Shown: positions 9,303 through 16,963 of the stretch, piece after piece
Layout: the number at the start of each line of letters is the position of its first letter
How positions within the stretch are numbered: position 1 is the stretch's first letter
Assembly (NCBI GenBank): GCA_963764665.1
Contig: CAVXTL010000022.1
Location: 62,001-126,000, forward strand
DNA: 64,000 bases
DNA from: JACVRW01 sp963764665
GTDB lineage: Bacteria > Actinomycetota > Thermoleophilia > Solirubrobacterales > Thermoleophilaceae
Reading direction: 5' to 3'
Translations under genes and position numbers: made by a program
Notes under the pieces: generated by a model
Told to the model about the DNA's origin: nothing
Seen by the model: only the letters and a program-made list of their open reading frames with translations
The model's database searches: none

Positions 9303-10235
9303 ATGGGCGGACATCACCTCCATGTCCACGGGCCCGCGGGCGGCTCTGTGGAGAACACGGACGGCCGGCGACTGTGGATCGCCCTCGCGCTGATCCTCTC
9401 CTTCATGGTCGTGGAGGTCGTCGTGGGGATCCTGGCCTCCTCGCTCGCCCTGCTCTCCGACGCGGCTCACATGCTCACCGACGCGGGAGCGATCGCCCTG
9501 GCCCTACTCGCCGCGCGGCTTGCGCGCCGTCCTCCCGGCGGCGGCTTCACGTTCGGGATGCGGCGCGCGGAGATCCTCTCCGCGCAGGTGAACGGGGCCA
9601 CGCTGCTCGCACTCGGGGCGGTGATCGTGCTCGAGGGCACGCGCCGGCTGATCTCGCCACCAGACGTGGAGGGAGGCGCCGTGGTGGTGGTCGCCGTGGC
9701 CGGGATCGCGGTCAACCTGGCGGCGACCATGGTGCTCGCGGGCGCGGATCGCCGCAGCCTGAACGTGGAGGGCGCCTTTCAGCACGTGCTCACCGACCTC
9801 TTCGCCTTCATCGCCACGGCCGTGGCCGGCGTGGTGATCCTGACCACCGGGTTCACGCGCGCGGACGGCGTGGCCGCCCTGCTCGTGGCGGCGCTGATGA
9901 TCAGGTCCGGCGTGGGCCTGCTGCGCGACTCCGGGCGGGTGCTGCTCGAGGCGGCCCCGCGGGATCTGGATCCCGACGAGATCGGCCGCGCCCTCGCGTC
10001 CGCGCCACACGTGGTCGAGGTGCACGACCTGCACGTCTGGGAGGTTACGTCCGGCTTCCCGGCGCTGTCGGCGCACGTGGTGGTTCGCTCCGGCTGCGAC
10101 TCCCAGTCGCACCGGCGCCAGCTCGCGCTGCTGCTGCATGAGACCTTCGGCATCGAGCACAGCACGCTCCAGGTGGAGGAGCTCCACGGCGGCCCGCTCG
10201 CCATCGAACCGCTTACAGAGCGCCATCGGGGGTAG
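9303..10235 (+). CDS. Cation diffusion facilitator (CzcD-like metal efflux)
   Basis: A 310-residue CDF-family metal/proton antiporter of the inner membrane. The N-terminus is His-rich ('MGGHHLHVHG'), followed by six membrane segments. The metal site residues are visible as 'SDAAHMLTDAGA' in TM2 and the matching His/Asp in TM5 ('QHVLTDLFAF'). The cytoplasmic C-terminal domain carries 'VHDLHVWEVTSGFPALSAHV', typical of zinc-exporting CzcD/ZitB proteins. The ATG at 9303 was chosen because the longer frame upstream is hydrophilic, lacks family similarity and overlaps the small minus-strand frame. Substrates are probably Zn, Co or Cd. The 62 bases ahead can form a short hairpin (ACCCGG 9249-9254 with CCGGGT 9273-9278). 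Confidence 0.93.
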   Translation: MGGHHLHVHGPAGGSVENTDGRRLWIALALILSFMVVEVVVGILASSLALLSDAAHMLTDAGAIALALLAARLARRPPGGGFTFGMRRAEILSAQVNGATLLALGAVIVLEGTRRLISPPDVEGGAVVVVAVAGIAVNLAATMVLAGADRRSLNVEGAFQHVLTDLFAFIATAVAGVVILTTGFTRADGVAALLVAALMIRSGVGLLRDSGRVLLEAAPRDLDPDEIGRALASAPHVVEVHDLHVWEVTSGFPALSAHVVVRSGCDSQSHRRQLALLLHETFGIEHSTLQVEELHGGPLAIEPLTERHRG

Positions 10236-10245
10236 CGGCTCTCTC

Positions 10246-11184
10246 GTGCGCACGCCCGAAGGGCCCACCGATCTGAAGGCTGGCTCCTGGGTGAGCGTCC
10301 TCAAGCGAACCGTGCGCGAGTTCCAGGAGGACAACCTCACCGACTGGGCGGCGGCGCTCACCTACTACTCGGTCCTCGCGATCTTCCCGGCCCTGATCGT
10401 GCTGCTCTCGGTGCTCGGGCTGGTCGGCGACTCCGCCACCCAGCCGCTGATCGACAATCTCGAGGAGCTCGCGCCCGGCCCTGCGAGGGAGATCGTCATG
10501 GACGCCATCCGCAACCTCCAGTCGAGCCAGGGCTCGGCCGGGGTCCTGTTCGTGGTGGGCCTGGCCGGGGCGCTCTGGTCGGCGTCGGGCTACGTGGCGG
10601 CCTTCATGCGCGCGTCCAACTCCATCTACGACATCGAGGAGGGACGGCCGATCTGGACGACCCTCCCGGTTCGCGTGGGACTGACCGTGGCGCTCCTAGT
10701 TCTCGTGGCCATCAGCGCCATCGCCGTTGTGCTCACCGGCGGGCTGGCGGAGCAGGCCGGCGACCTGGTCGGCCTCGGGTCCACCGCCGTCACCGTCTGG
10801 GACATCGCCAAGTGGCCGGTGCTCCTGGTGGTGGTGTCCTTCATGTTCGCCCTCCTCTACTGGGCCGCGCCCAACGTCAAGCAGCCCGGCTTCCGCTGGA
10901 TCTCGCCCGGAGGCCTGCTCGCCGTCCTCTTGTGGGTGGCCGCGTCCGCCGGGTTCGCGTTCTACGTCTCGAACTTCGGCTCCTACAACAAGACCTACGG
11001 AGCGCTGGGGGGCGTGATCGTCTTCCTGGTGTGGCTCTGGATCTCGAACATCGCGGTGCTGCTGGGCGCCGAGTTCAACGCCGAGCTCGAACGGGGGCGC
11101 GCGATCGAGGCCGGGCAGCCGGCCGACCAGGAGCCGTTCATGGAGCCGCGCGACACGCGCAAGATGGAGAGCGAGCGGTCGTGA
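10246..11184 (+). CDS. YihY/virulence factor BrkB family membrane protein
   Basis: A 312-residue membrane protein of the YihY/BrkB (UPF0761) family with about six membrane segments. The family signature is present near the N-terminus ('DWAAALTYYSVLAIFPALI') and again in 'NKTYGALGGVIVFLVWLWI'. The biochemical function of the family is unsettled; it was once called ribonuclease BN in error. The GTG at 10246 was chosen because it lies just before the conserved part and just after the efflux gene; the frame upstream overlaps that gene. Its stop overlaps the GTG start of the DUF1360 gene (GTGA), so the two are co-transcribed. Confidence 0.9.
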   Translation: MRTPEGPTDLKAGSWVSVLKRTVREFQEDNLTDWAAALTYYSVLAIFPALIVLLSVLGLVGDSATQPLIDNLEELAPGPAREIVMDAIRNLQSSQGSAGVLFVVGLAGALWSASGYVAAFMRASNSIYDIEEGRPIWTTLPVRVGLTVALLVLVAISAIAVVLTGGLAEQAGDLVGLGSTAVTVWDIAKWPVLLVVVSFMFALLYWAAPNVKQPGFRWISPGGLLAVLLWVAASAGFAFYVSNFGSYNKTYGALGGVIVFLVWLWISNIAVLLGAEFNAELERGRAIEAGQPADQEPFMEPRDTRKMESERS

Positions 11185-11708
11185 GCGCTCCTCCCACGCC
11201 CAAGGCGGACGACGGCCCGTTCACGGGCTACGCCGAGCCGGCCGAGCGTCCGCCGTTCAAGTCCTACATGGCCTTCACCGCCGTGCTCAACTCCGGCGTG
11301 GTGGCGGCGCTGGTGGCCGCCCGGCGCTCGGGACGGGAGCTGCCCGAGCGAGTCGAGGCGGCCGACGTGCTGCTCACCGGTGTGGCCACGCACAAGCTCA
11401 GCAGGATGATCTCCAAGGACAGGATCACGGCCTTCGCGCGGGCGCCCTTCACCGAGTTCCAGGAGCGCGGCGGCCCGGCCGAGGTCGAGGAGAAGCCGCG
11501 CGGCTCCGGCCTCAAACGGGCGATCGGGGAGCTGCTCGTGTGCCCCTACTGCCTCGGCATGTGGATCTCTGCCGGGTTCCACGTGGGCCTGGTGTTCGCG
11601 CCGCGCACCACGCGCTTCCTCGCGTCGATCTTCAGTGCCCTGACGATCTCGGACTTCCTCCAGATCGCCTACAAGGCCTCCGAGGATCGGGGCCTGGGCG
11701 GCAGCTAG
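11181..11708 (+). CDS. DUF1360 domain-containing protein
   Basis: A 175-residue protein of the DUF1360 family, related to sporulation protein YjcA of Bacillus. The family core is visible as 'GVATHKLSRMISKDRITAFARAPF' (shown in part) and the conserved 'LLVCPYCLGMWISAGFHV' before a membrane segment. Two hydrophobic segments suggest membrane association. The molecular role is not established. It is translationally coupled to the YihY-family gene, and its TAG overlaps the stop of the convergent zinc-ribbon gene within CTAG 11705-11708. Confidence 0.88.
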   Translation: MSAPPTPKADDGPFTGYAEPAERPPFKSYMAFTAVLNSGVVAALVAARRSGRELPERVEAADVLLTGVATHKLSRMISKDRITAFARAPFTEFQERGGPAEVEEKPRGSGLKRAIGELLVCPYCLGMWISAGFHVGLVFAPRTTRFLASIFSALTISDFLQIAYKASEDRGLGGS

Positions 11709-11884
11709 CCGGTACCGCTCGGCGCCTGGCTGCGCTGCGGCTCCGACAGCCGCGGCGGGCCCGCGGTCTTGAACAGGCGGCTGGCCTTGCCCATCTTCGC
11801 GCGACAGCGCGGGCAGTCCTCGGACAGCGACAGATGCGGCTGGTACACCGTCAACCGGCAGGTCGGGCAGGTCAGGTACGCCAT
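11705..11884 (-). CDS. Small zinc-ribbon protein, 59 aa
   Basis: A 59-residue protein with two Cys pairs, 'CPTC' at about residues 6-9 and 'CPRC' at about 26-29. This gives a CX2C-X16-CX2C zinc ribbon, followed by a basic, Ser/Pro-rich tail. The start at 11884 is supported by a strong ribosome site (AGGAGGAGAG) directly upstream; the longer frame reaching 12007 has no support. Function is unknown; such ribbons bind zinc and often nucleic acid or protein partners. It is convergent with the DUF1360 gene. Confidence 0.75.
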   Translation of the reverse strand: MAYLTCPTCRLTVYQPHLSLSEDCPRCRAKMGKASRLFKTAGPPRLSEPQRSQAPSGTG

Positions 11885-12083
11885 CTCTCTCCTCCTCGTG
11901 TTGGCCGTTGGCCACGAGGTCCGTACAACCGCTGGGCGTTTTCGGCGGTCCGCACCACGCTTCCTTGGCGGTCGCCGCAACGTACCCACCCGCGGGGTAA
12001 TGGTCAATAAAGACAGACAAATGGACGAATTGGCCTTAGCGATATCGGCGTTAACGGCCCCTCCGCCCGGGTAGCCGCATGCA
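11885..12083. promoter_or_regulatory. AT-richer divergent intergenic region
   Basis: A 199-base gap between divergent genes. Toward the zinc-ribbon gene a promoter is plausible on the minus strand: TTGACC (12006-12001), 16-base spacer, TACGTT (11984-11979). The stretch ATGGTCAATAA (12000-12010) also occurs in the operator region of the leucine dehydrogenase gene (25520-25530). A 24-codon frame at 12000-12074 has low G/C at third positions and is not counted as a gene. Confidence 0.35.
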
Positions 12084-13070
12084 ATGCGCTATTGGACCCA
12101 ACTTGCCACGGAGCAGTTCGCCCCCAGCGAGCTCGTCCCCCAGGCCGTCGCGGCCGAGCGGGCCGGCTTCGACGCCCTGAACGTCAGCGACCACTTCCAG
12201 CCGTGGTGGGAGCCGGGCCACTCCGGCCACGCATGGACGCTGCTCGGCGCCATCGGGCAGGCCACCGAGCGCATCCCGATCGGCACCGGGGTCACCGCTC
12301 CGGTGTACCGGCACAACCCGGCCGTGGTGGCCCAGTTCGCCGCCACCGTGGAGGAGCTGTTCCCCGGGCGGGGCTTCCTCGGCATCGGCTCCGGCGAGTC
12401 CCTCAACGAGAGCCCGTGCGGCATGGACTGGCCCCCGGTGGGCGAGCAGGTCGAGCGGATGGAGGAGGCGCTCGAGATCATCGGCCGCCTGCTGGACGGC
12501 GAGCGGCTCGACCACGAGGGCCGCTTCTATCGCACCAAGGACGCCTACCTCCACACCCGGCCCGAGCGGCGGCCGCCGGTGTACGTGTCGGCGTTCGGCC
12601 CACGCGCCGCCGGTGTGGCCGCCCGCTTCGGCGACGGACTGTGGACGATCGCCGATCCCGAGTCGGCTCCCGAGATCATCGACGCCTACCGCTCGGCCTG
12701 CGACGACGCCGGCCGCGAGAGCGGCGAGATCATCCTCCAGACCGGGTTCTCGTGGGCGGAGGACGCGCAGGCAGCGCTCGCGGGCGCGCGAGTCTGGAAG
12801 GGGACGATGCCGGAGGAGCACTTCACCGACGACTGGCACGACCCCAGGGCGATGCACGAGAACGGCGAGCGGCAGTTCTCCGACGAGGAGTTCCTCGAGC
12901 AGTACATCGTCGGGCCCGACCCCGACCAGCACGCTGAGCGAATCCGCGAGGTGGAGAAGCTCGGGGCCACCGTGGTCTGCCTCCAGAACGCGTCCGGCGC
13001 CGACCCGGTGCGAGCCCTCGAGGTCTATGGCGAACGGGTGCTGCCTTCCCTCCGCGGTGTGCCGGCCTGA
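12084..13070 (+). CDS. F420-dependent LLM-class oxidoreductase (TIGR03557-like)
   Basis: A 328-residue luciferase-like monooxygenase-fold enzyme close to F420-dependent glucose-6-phosphate dehydrogenase and the TIGR03557 group. Characteristic phrases are 'FDALNVSDHFQPW' and 'LGAIGQATERIPIGTGVTAP', followed by 'GIGSGESLNE' and 'VYVSAFGPRAAGVAARFGDG'. It folds as a TIM barrel and should use reduced coenzyme F420; the substrate is unknown. F420 use agrees with an actinobacterial host. No ribosome site precedes the ATG, so initiation may be leaderless or use an unusual leader. The next gene downstream is the SigF-family sigma factor, with its own promoter. Confidence 0.9.
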   Translation: MRYWTQLATEQFAPSELVPQAVAAERAGFDALNVSDHFQPWWEPGHSGHAWTLLGAIGQATERIPIGTGVTAPVYRHNPAVVAQFAATVEELFPGRGFLGIGSGESLNESPCGMDWPPVGEQVERMEEALEIIGRLLDGERLDHEGRFYRTKDAYLHTRPERRPPVYVSAFGPRAAGVAARFGDGLWTIADPESAPEIIDAYRSACDDAGRESGEIILQTGFSWAEDAQAALAGARVWKGTMPEEHFTDDWHDPRAMHENGERQFSDEEFLEQYIVGPDPDQHAERIREVEKLGATVVCLQNASGADPVRALEVYGERVLPSLRGVPA

Positions 13071-13074
13071 TCGT

Positions 13075-13103
13075 TTGGAAAATCGAGAGACAGGACATAC
13101 TGT
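13075..13103 (+). promoter_or_regulatory. Candidate promoter of the SigF-family gene
   Basis: TTGGAA (13075-13080), a 17-base spacer and TACTGT (13098-13103) form a weak housekeeping-type promoter. The -10 hexamer lies inside a perfect inverted repeat (13086-13107), so repressor binding there would block it. The leader would be about 118 bases. Confidence 0.35.
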
Positions 13104-13107
13104 CTCT
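13086..13107. repeat. Inverted repeat AGAGACAG-N6-CTGTCTCT
   Basis: A perfect 8-bp inverted repeat with a 6-base spacer, 16 bases after the oxidoreductase stop. It could be an operator overlapping the sigma-gene promoter or a weak terminator of the oxidoreductase gene. No T-tract follows, which favours the operator reading. Confidence 0.55.
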
Positions 13108-13195
13108 TGAGGCTGTTCCACCGGGACTCTCTGGCTCGCTGGTTCACCTCCTCCCATAGGGGGGACGACTTCCGGCCGTTGCACGGTCGCCAGAC

Positions 13196-13225
13196 GGACC
13201 TCGTCGCTCAATTCGACGGAGGTCC
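13196..13225 (+). promoter_or_regulatory. Leader hairpin burying the ribosome site of the SigF-family gene
   Basis: GGACCTCGTCG (13196-13206) pairs with CGAC-G-GAGGTCC (13214-13225) with a single bulged G, giving an 11-bp stem and a 7-base loop. The 3' arm contains the Shine-Dalgarno GGAGGT (13218-13223), and the start codon is at 13228. This is the geometry of a translational switch or RNA thermometer; that role is inference. Confidence 0.55.
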
Positions 13226-13227
13226 TC

Positions 13228-14043
13228 ATGTCTGTAGCCGTACTCGAAGCACCGGCACCGCACCGGCCCTATTCCATACCCCGTGACCCGCGCGAGCGCG
13301 CGCAGGCCAGGGAGGTGGAGCACGAGCTTCTCGTGCGCTACCACCGCCACGGCGACGTGGCCGCGCGCGAGGAGCTCGCGGAGCGGTTCATCCCGCTGGC
13401 CCGCGACCTTGCGCTGCGCTACAGCTACACCGACGAGTCGCTGGACGATCTGCTCCAGGTGGCCTGCCTCGGCCTGATCAAGGCCATCGACCGCTTCGAC
13501 CCCGATCGCGGGACGAAGTTCACGAGCTATGCGGCTCCCACGATCCTCGGGGAGCTCAAGCGCCACTTCCGCGACAAGGGCTGGGCCCTGCACGTGCCGC
13601 GCGACCTTCAGGAGCGCTCGCTCGCGCTCAGCCGCGAGACAGAGGCGCTGTCCAAGCAGCTTGGGCGCTCACCGAGCATCCGCGAGGTGGCCCTTGCGCT
13701 CGGGTGCACCGTCGAGTCCGCGCTCGAGGCGAGCGAGGCGGCGGCCAGCTACGAGGCCGCGTCCCTCGACGCGCCGGCCTCCCGCGAGGACGGCGAGGCG
13801 GGCACGCTGCTCGACCTGTTCGGCGATGACGACACCTCCTACGAGCTGGTGGAGAGCCGCGACGCGATCGCCAGCACCTGGCAGACGCTCCCCCAGCTCG
13901 AGCGCAAGGTGGTCGAGCTGCGCTTCATGCACGACCTGACGCAGCGTGAGATCGGCGAACGCATCGGCTACTCGCAGATGCACGTGTCACGGCTGCTACG
14001 TCGCGCCCTCAGTCGCCTCGAGGAGGCTGCAGAAGCCGCTTGA
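13228..14043 (+). CDS. SigB/SigF/SigG-family RNA polymerase sigma factor
   Basis: A 271-residue group 3 sigma-70 factor. Region 2 is clear ('YTDESLDDLLQVACLGLIKAIDRFDPDRG' in part; 'FTSYAAPTILGELKRHFRD'), then region 3 ('LGRSPSIREVALALG'). Region 4 carries the helix-turn-helix 'LTQREIGERIGYSQMHVSRL'. Members direct general stress or developmental regulons. No anti-sigma RsbW or anti-anti-sigma gene adjoins it, so partner-switch control, if any, is encoded elsewhere. The sequence suggests two extra layers of control: an inverted repeat over the promoter and a hairpin over the ribosome site. Its 3' end overlaps the convergent DUF72 gene by 35 bases. Confidence 0.93.
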   Translation: MSVAVLEAPAPHRPYSIPRDPRERAQAREVEHELLVRYHRHGDVAAREELAERFIPLARDLALRYSYTDESLDDLLQVACLGLIKAIDRFDPDRGTKFTSYAAPTILGELKRHFRDKGWALHVPRDLQERSLALSRETEALSKQLGRSPSIREVALALGCTVESALEASEAAASYEAASLDAPASREDGEAGTLLDLFGDDDTSYELVESRDAIASTWQTLPQLERKVVELRFMHDLTQREIGERIGYSQMHVSRLLRRALSRLEEAAEAA

Positions 14044-14749
14044 GCCGGCGTGCGTTCTCCACGGCGAAGCCCTCCCAGTCGTTGTTGAAGTAGACGAACA
14101 CCTCGGCTCGCCTGCGCCATCCCTCGATGCGCTCCGCCCACTCCTCGATTTCCCTGGCCGAGTAGTTGCCACGGCGCCCCCGCGCGCCGTGGTGAAGACG
14201 GACGAGCGTCCAGTCCGTGGTGAGCTCCCGCTCCTGGAACGGCCAGCGCGGGTGATCCCCGATCACGAGCGCTGCCTCGTGCGCGCGCAGAAGCTCGTAC
14301 ACGGGCTCCGTGAACCAGCTCGGGTGGCGAAACTCGAAGCAGTGCCGGCCCGGCGGCAGGGCGCCCAGCGCCGCCGCCAGCCGCTCGTCGTCGCGGCGGA
14401 AGTTCGGCGGCAGCTGCCACACCACGGGTCCCAGCTTCTGCGAGCGCGCGAGCGCCTCGGTCCGCTGGAAGAGCAGCTCCACCCCGTCGGCCAGGTCGCG
14501 CAGGCGGCGAATGTGGGTGAGGTAGCGGCTGGCCTTGACCGCGAACACGAAGTCTGCGGGCGTCTGCTCTGCCCAACGCTCGACGGAGGCGGCGGTGGGC
14601 AGCCGGTAGAAGGTCGAGTTGACCTCCACCGTGTCGAACACCTCCGCGTAGCGGCGCAGCCAGCGCGCCGGCCCCATTCCCTCCGGGTATAGGCGACCGC
14701 GCCAGTCGTCGTAGTTCCAGCCGGAGCAGCCGACCCTGACGGGTCGCAT
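14009..14749 (-). CDS. DUF72 domain-containing protein (YecE family)
   Basis: A 246-residue member of the DUF72/YecE family, which adopts a TIM-barrel fold. The N-terminal 'VGCSGWNYDDWRGRLYPEGM' and the later 'FVFAVKASRYLTHIRRL' are diagnostic, as are 'VVWQLPPNF' and 'FEFRHPSWF'. Function is not established, though the fold suggests a sugar- or phosphate-binding enzyme. No signal peptide. The 3' end overlaps the sigma-factor gene tail to tail. The secreted-protein gene lies 12 bases upstream on the same strand, so the two may be co-transcribed. Confidence 0.9.
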   Translation of the reverse strand: MRPVRVGCSGWNYDDWRGRLYPEGMGPARWLRRYAEVFDTVEVNSTFYRLPTAASVERWAEQTPADFVFAVKASRYLTHIRRLRDLADGVELLFQRTEALARSQKLGPVVWQLPPNFRRDDERLAAALGALPPGRHCFEFRHPSWFTEPVYELLRAHEAALVIGDHPRWPFQERELTTDWTLVRLHHGARGRRGNYSAREIEEWAERIEGWRRRAEVFVYFNNDWEGFAVENARRLKRLLQPPRGD

Positions 14750-14761
14750 CGGGCCGGAAAG

Positions 14762-15715
14762 CTATCGCTTGGGGCGCGGCAGGCCGCTGGTGTCCACGGC
14801 CTCGAACGCGCTGCCGGGCACGCCGTGGAGCGAGTGCAGGTCGTCGTTGTTCCAGCCGCGGCTCGGAGCGCCGGAGAGGTACCAGGCGGAGCCGTTGTCG
14901 GCCAGGATCATCCCGTAGCGCTTCAGCGCTCGGAGCACGATCCGCGACTGGCGCGGGAAGCGCGAGGTGTCGAATCCTCTCCGCAGCCGGAAGCGCTGGC
15001 CCATGGCGGGCAGCGTGGGGTCGTTCAGCGACGACGCGAAGTGCCGTGCCGGATACACGAACGCCCGTCGCGTGCGCGGCACGGTGAAGCGCAGGGCGTG
15101 GTCGATGGAGCCGCGGCGCACCTCGTCGTAGCGCGCGAGCCCAGGGAGAATCGGCAGCCCGGCCGCGTCGGCGGATGTCCACCCGCGCGGCCGCAGACGG
15201 TTCGAGCGGAGGTTCCACACCGCCCCCGACCCGGCCCGCCAGCGTGCCCCGCCGTCCTCGGGATGGGCCGCGAACAGCTCGAAGAGCCGACACCGCGAGC
15301 GGTCCACGACGATCACGTGCCGGTCGCCGTCGGATCCGCGCCCGCCCTCCACCGGGGCGCGCGGCGGAATCGGGTAGCGGCCCTGGTCCGACTCGTCCGC
15401 GTACTCGAAGCTCACCGGCACGCGCTTCTGCCCGCGCGGAACAGTGACGAAGGGAATGCCGATCGGCCCGCCGTCCCACAGGCCCGACCCGAAGTCGGCG
15501 TGCATGTGGGCGTCCGCGCCGATGCTCCTGACCATCGCCGCCGAGCCGGCCAGCACCGGAAGCTTGTCCACGCGGGCGTTCCACTGGCTCGTGCGCGGAA
15601 ACAGGGGACAGCCCTTCGCGCTCGGCAGGGGGCGGGCCGGCGAGCCGCCGGCCGCGAACAGGCCGGCGAGCACCACGGCCACGGTGGCAACCACCGCTGA
15701 GCGTCCCGCACGCAT
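14762..15715 (-). CDS. Conserved secreted protein of unknown function
   Basis: A 317-residue protein with a clear Sec signal peptide (Arg at 2 and 5, hydrophobic core, Ala/Gly-rich cleavage area near residue 27). The mature part contains 'SQWNARVDKLPVLAGSAAMV', 'VPVSFEYADESDQGRYPIP' and 'SDGDRHVIVVD'. Further on are 'AGLPILPGLARYDEV', 'HALRFTVPRTR' and 'ALKRYGMILADNGSAWYLSG'. I recognise this set as a secreted family found in several soil phyla, with no assigned activity. Conserved Asp/Glu/His clusters suggest an enzyme, which is only inference. It lies upstream of the DUF72 gene and 56 bases downstream of a cupin gene on the same strand. Confidence 0.8.
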   Translation of the reverse strand: MRAGRSAVVATVAVVLAGLFAAGGSPARPLPSAKGCPLFPRTSQWNARVDKLPVLAGSAAMVRSIGADAHMHADFGSGLWDGGPIGIPFVTVPRGQKRVPVSFEYADESDQGRYPIPPRAPVEGGRGSDGDRHVIVVDRSRCRLFELFAAHPEDGGARWRAGSGAVWNLRSNRLRPRGWTSADAAGLPILPGLARYDEVRRGSIDHALRFTVPRTRRAFVYPARHFASSLNDPTLPAMGQRFRLRRGFDTSRFPRQSRIVLRALKRYGMILADNGSAWYLSGAPSRGWNNDDLHSLHGVPGSAFEAVDTSGLPRPKR

Positions 15716-15771
15716 CGCGGGTGAAGGCTAGGGCGCCCCCTGGACTGCCACAGCGCGCCTGGCCGGATGTT

Positions 15772-16173
15772 CTAGCGGCGGGTTTCGCCCTCGGGCAGCC
15801 GGCCGTCGCGGCCCACGTACCCGTCCTTGCCGCCCGTGATCAGGTAGAGCGCGGGCTCGTCCCCCACGTTCTTGATCTTGCGGACCGTGGCGGCGTCCAC
15901 CCGCGCGAGGCCGCCGGGCCCGAGCAGATGGCTGGACCCGTCGCCGAAGGTGAACTCCACGCGTCCGCGGAAGACGAAGTAGAGCTCCTCCTGCTCGTCG
16001 TGGTAGTGGCGGCCGGTCTCGTACCCGGGCGGGATCTCGATGGCGTTGACGCCGAACGCGGTCACGCCCAGCTCCCGCCGGACCTTGCGAAAGCCGGGGC
16101 CCTCACCCAGGCCGTCCACGTTCCCGACCGCGAAGCCGTCGCCCTCGAGCACCTCTCTCACGTCGTCGGCCAC
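15772..16173 (-). CDS. Cupin domain protein
   Basis: A 133-residue single-domain cupin. The first cupin motif is seen in 'PPGYETGRHYHDEQEELYFVFRG' (metal ligands His, His, Glu; shown in part), and the second as 'VDAATVRKIKN' followed by the beta strand with 'YLITGG'. The second motif lacks the usual His (Arg/Lys there), so metal binding may be incomplete. Start is GTG at 16173. It is likely a small-molecule-binding or isomerase-type cupin; substrate unknown. It follows the exporter operon on the same strand with a 13-base gap, so it may be read with it. Confidence 0.85.
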   Translation of the reverse strand: MADDVREVLEGDGFAVGNVDGLGEGPGFRKVRRELGVTAFGVNAIEIPPGYETGRHYHDEQEELYFVFRGRVEFTFGDGSSHLLGPGGLARVDAATVRKIKNVGDEPALYLITGGKDGYVGRDGRLPEGETRR

Positions 16174-16186
16174 GAGCCGATCCTAT

Positions 16187-16963
16187 TCAGGCGGCGCGCT
16201 CGGCGCTGCGCAGCCCACCGCGCGCCCAGAGCACGCCCGCGGCGACCATGCCGGCGCCCAGGGCGAACGCCAGCAGCACGTGCGTGGGGTCGCCGGAGAT
16301 GAACCCCCGCTCGGTCTCGAGGAACCGCGTGGCCGGGTTGAAGCCGGCCGCGGCGTGCACCCATCCGGTGAGCAGCTCGTACGGCAGCCAGACCGGTGCG
16401 AGGAAGAGGAACAGGAACACCGGAATCTGCATCGCAGGCCCGGCCTGCATGGTCCGCAGGCGCATGGCCACGCCGCTGCCGAAGAGGGTCGCTGCGGCGT
16501 TCACGAGCAGCGCCAGGACGTAGAGCCCCACGAGATCGATCCCGCCGCCGCCCACGCTCATCCCCGTGACGAGCGCCACGGTGGTCACCACCAGGATCGT
16601 GAAGACGGCGCGCGCCACCCCGGTGAGCCAGTACCCCACGACGATTCCCCCGCGCCGGGGGGCGGCGAGCAGGAGTCGCCGCGAGAACCCGGCCTCGAAG
16701 TCACGGGCGATCGAGAAGCCGGTGAAGACGCCGCCGAAGGCGGACGCCTGGAGCAGCACGAAGCCGTAGACGAACGCCGTGTAGTTCGAGCCGAACTCGA
16801 ACCCCGGGATCGAGGACACCCGCGACAGGCCGCCCGCGAAGGCCGTGAAGAAGAAGAGCGGGAAGAGCAGCCCGGGGATGATGATCGCGGGGTTGGTGAA
16901 GTAGTTGTGCACGCCGCGCCAGGCCACGGCCAGCGCCACGTCGCGCACGCCCCCGCGCCTCAT
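16187..16963 (-). CDS. ABC-2 type transporter permease (second subunit)
   Basis: A 258-residue ABC-2 family permease with six membrane segments, related to DrrB/NodJ-type drug or polysaccharide exporters. Typical features are 'FEAGFSRRLLLAAPRRGGIVVG' (shown in part; the cytoplasmic coupling region) and the last loop 'NPATRFLETERGFI', a variant of the 'NP..Y..E..R' motif. Its ATG overlaps the stop of the preceding permease (ATGA, 16960-16963). The longer frame extending to 17917 is out of frame with that gene and is not coding. Together with the next two genes it forms a complete exporter. Confidence 0.92.
   Translation of the reverse strand: MRRGGVRDVALAVAWRGVHNYFTNPAIIIPGLLFPLFFFTAFAGGLSRVSSIPGFEFGSNYTAFVYGFVLLQASAFGGVFTGFSIARDFEAGFSRRLLLAAPRRGGIVVGYWLTGVARAVFTILVVTTVALVTGMSVGGGGIDLVGLYVLALLVNAAATLFGSGVAMRLRTMQAGPAMQIPVFLFLFLAPVWLPYELLTGWVHAAAGFNPATRFLETERGFISGDPTHVLLAFALGAGMVAAGVLWARGGLRSAERAA

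Noticed and set aside
12000..12074. A 24-codon leader peptide before the F420 oxidoreductase
   Set aside because: Third-position G/C is low, there is no ribosome site, and no attenuator-like structure follows.
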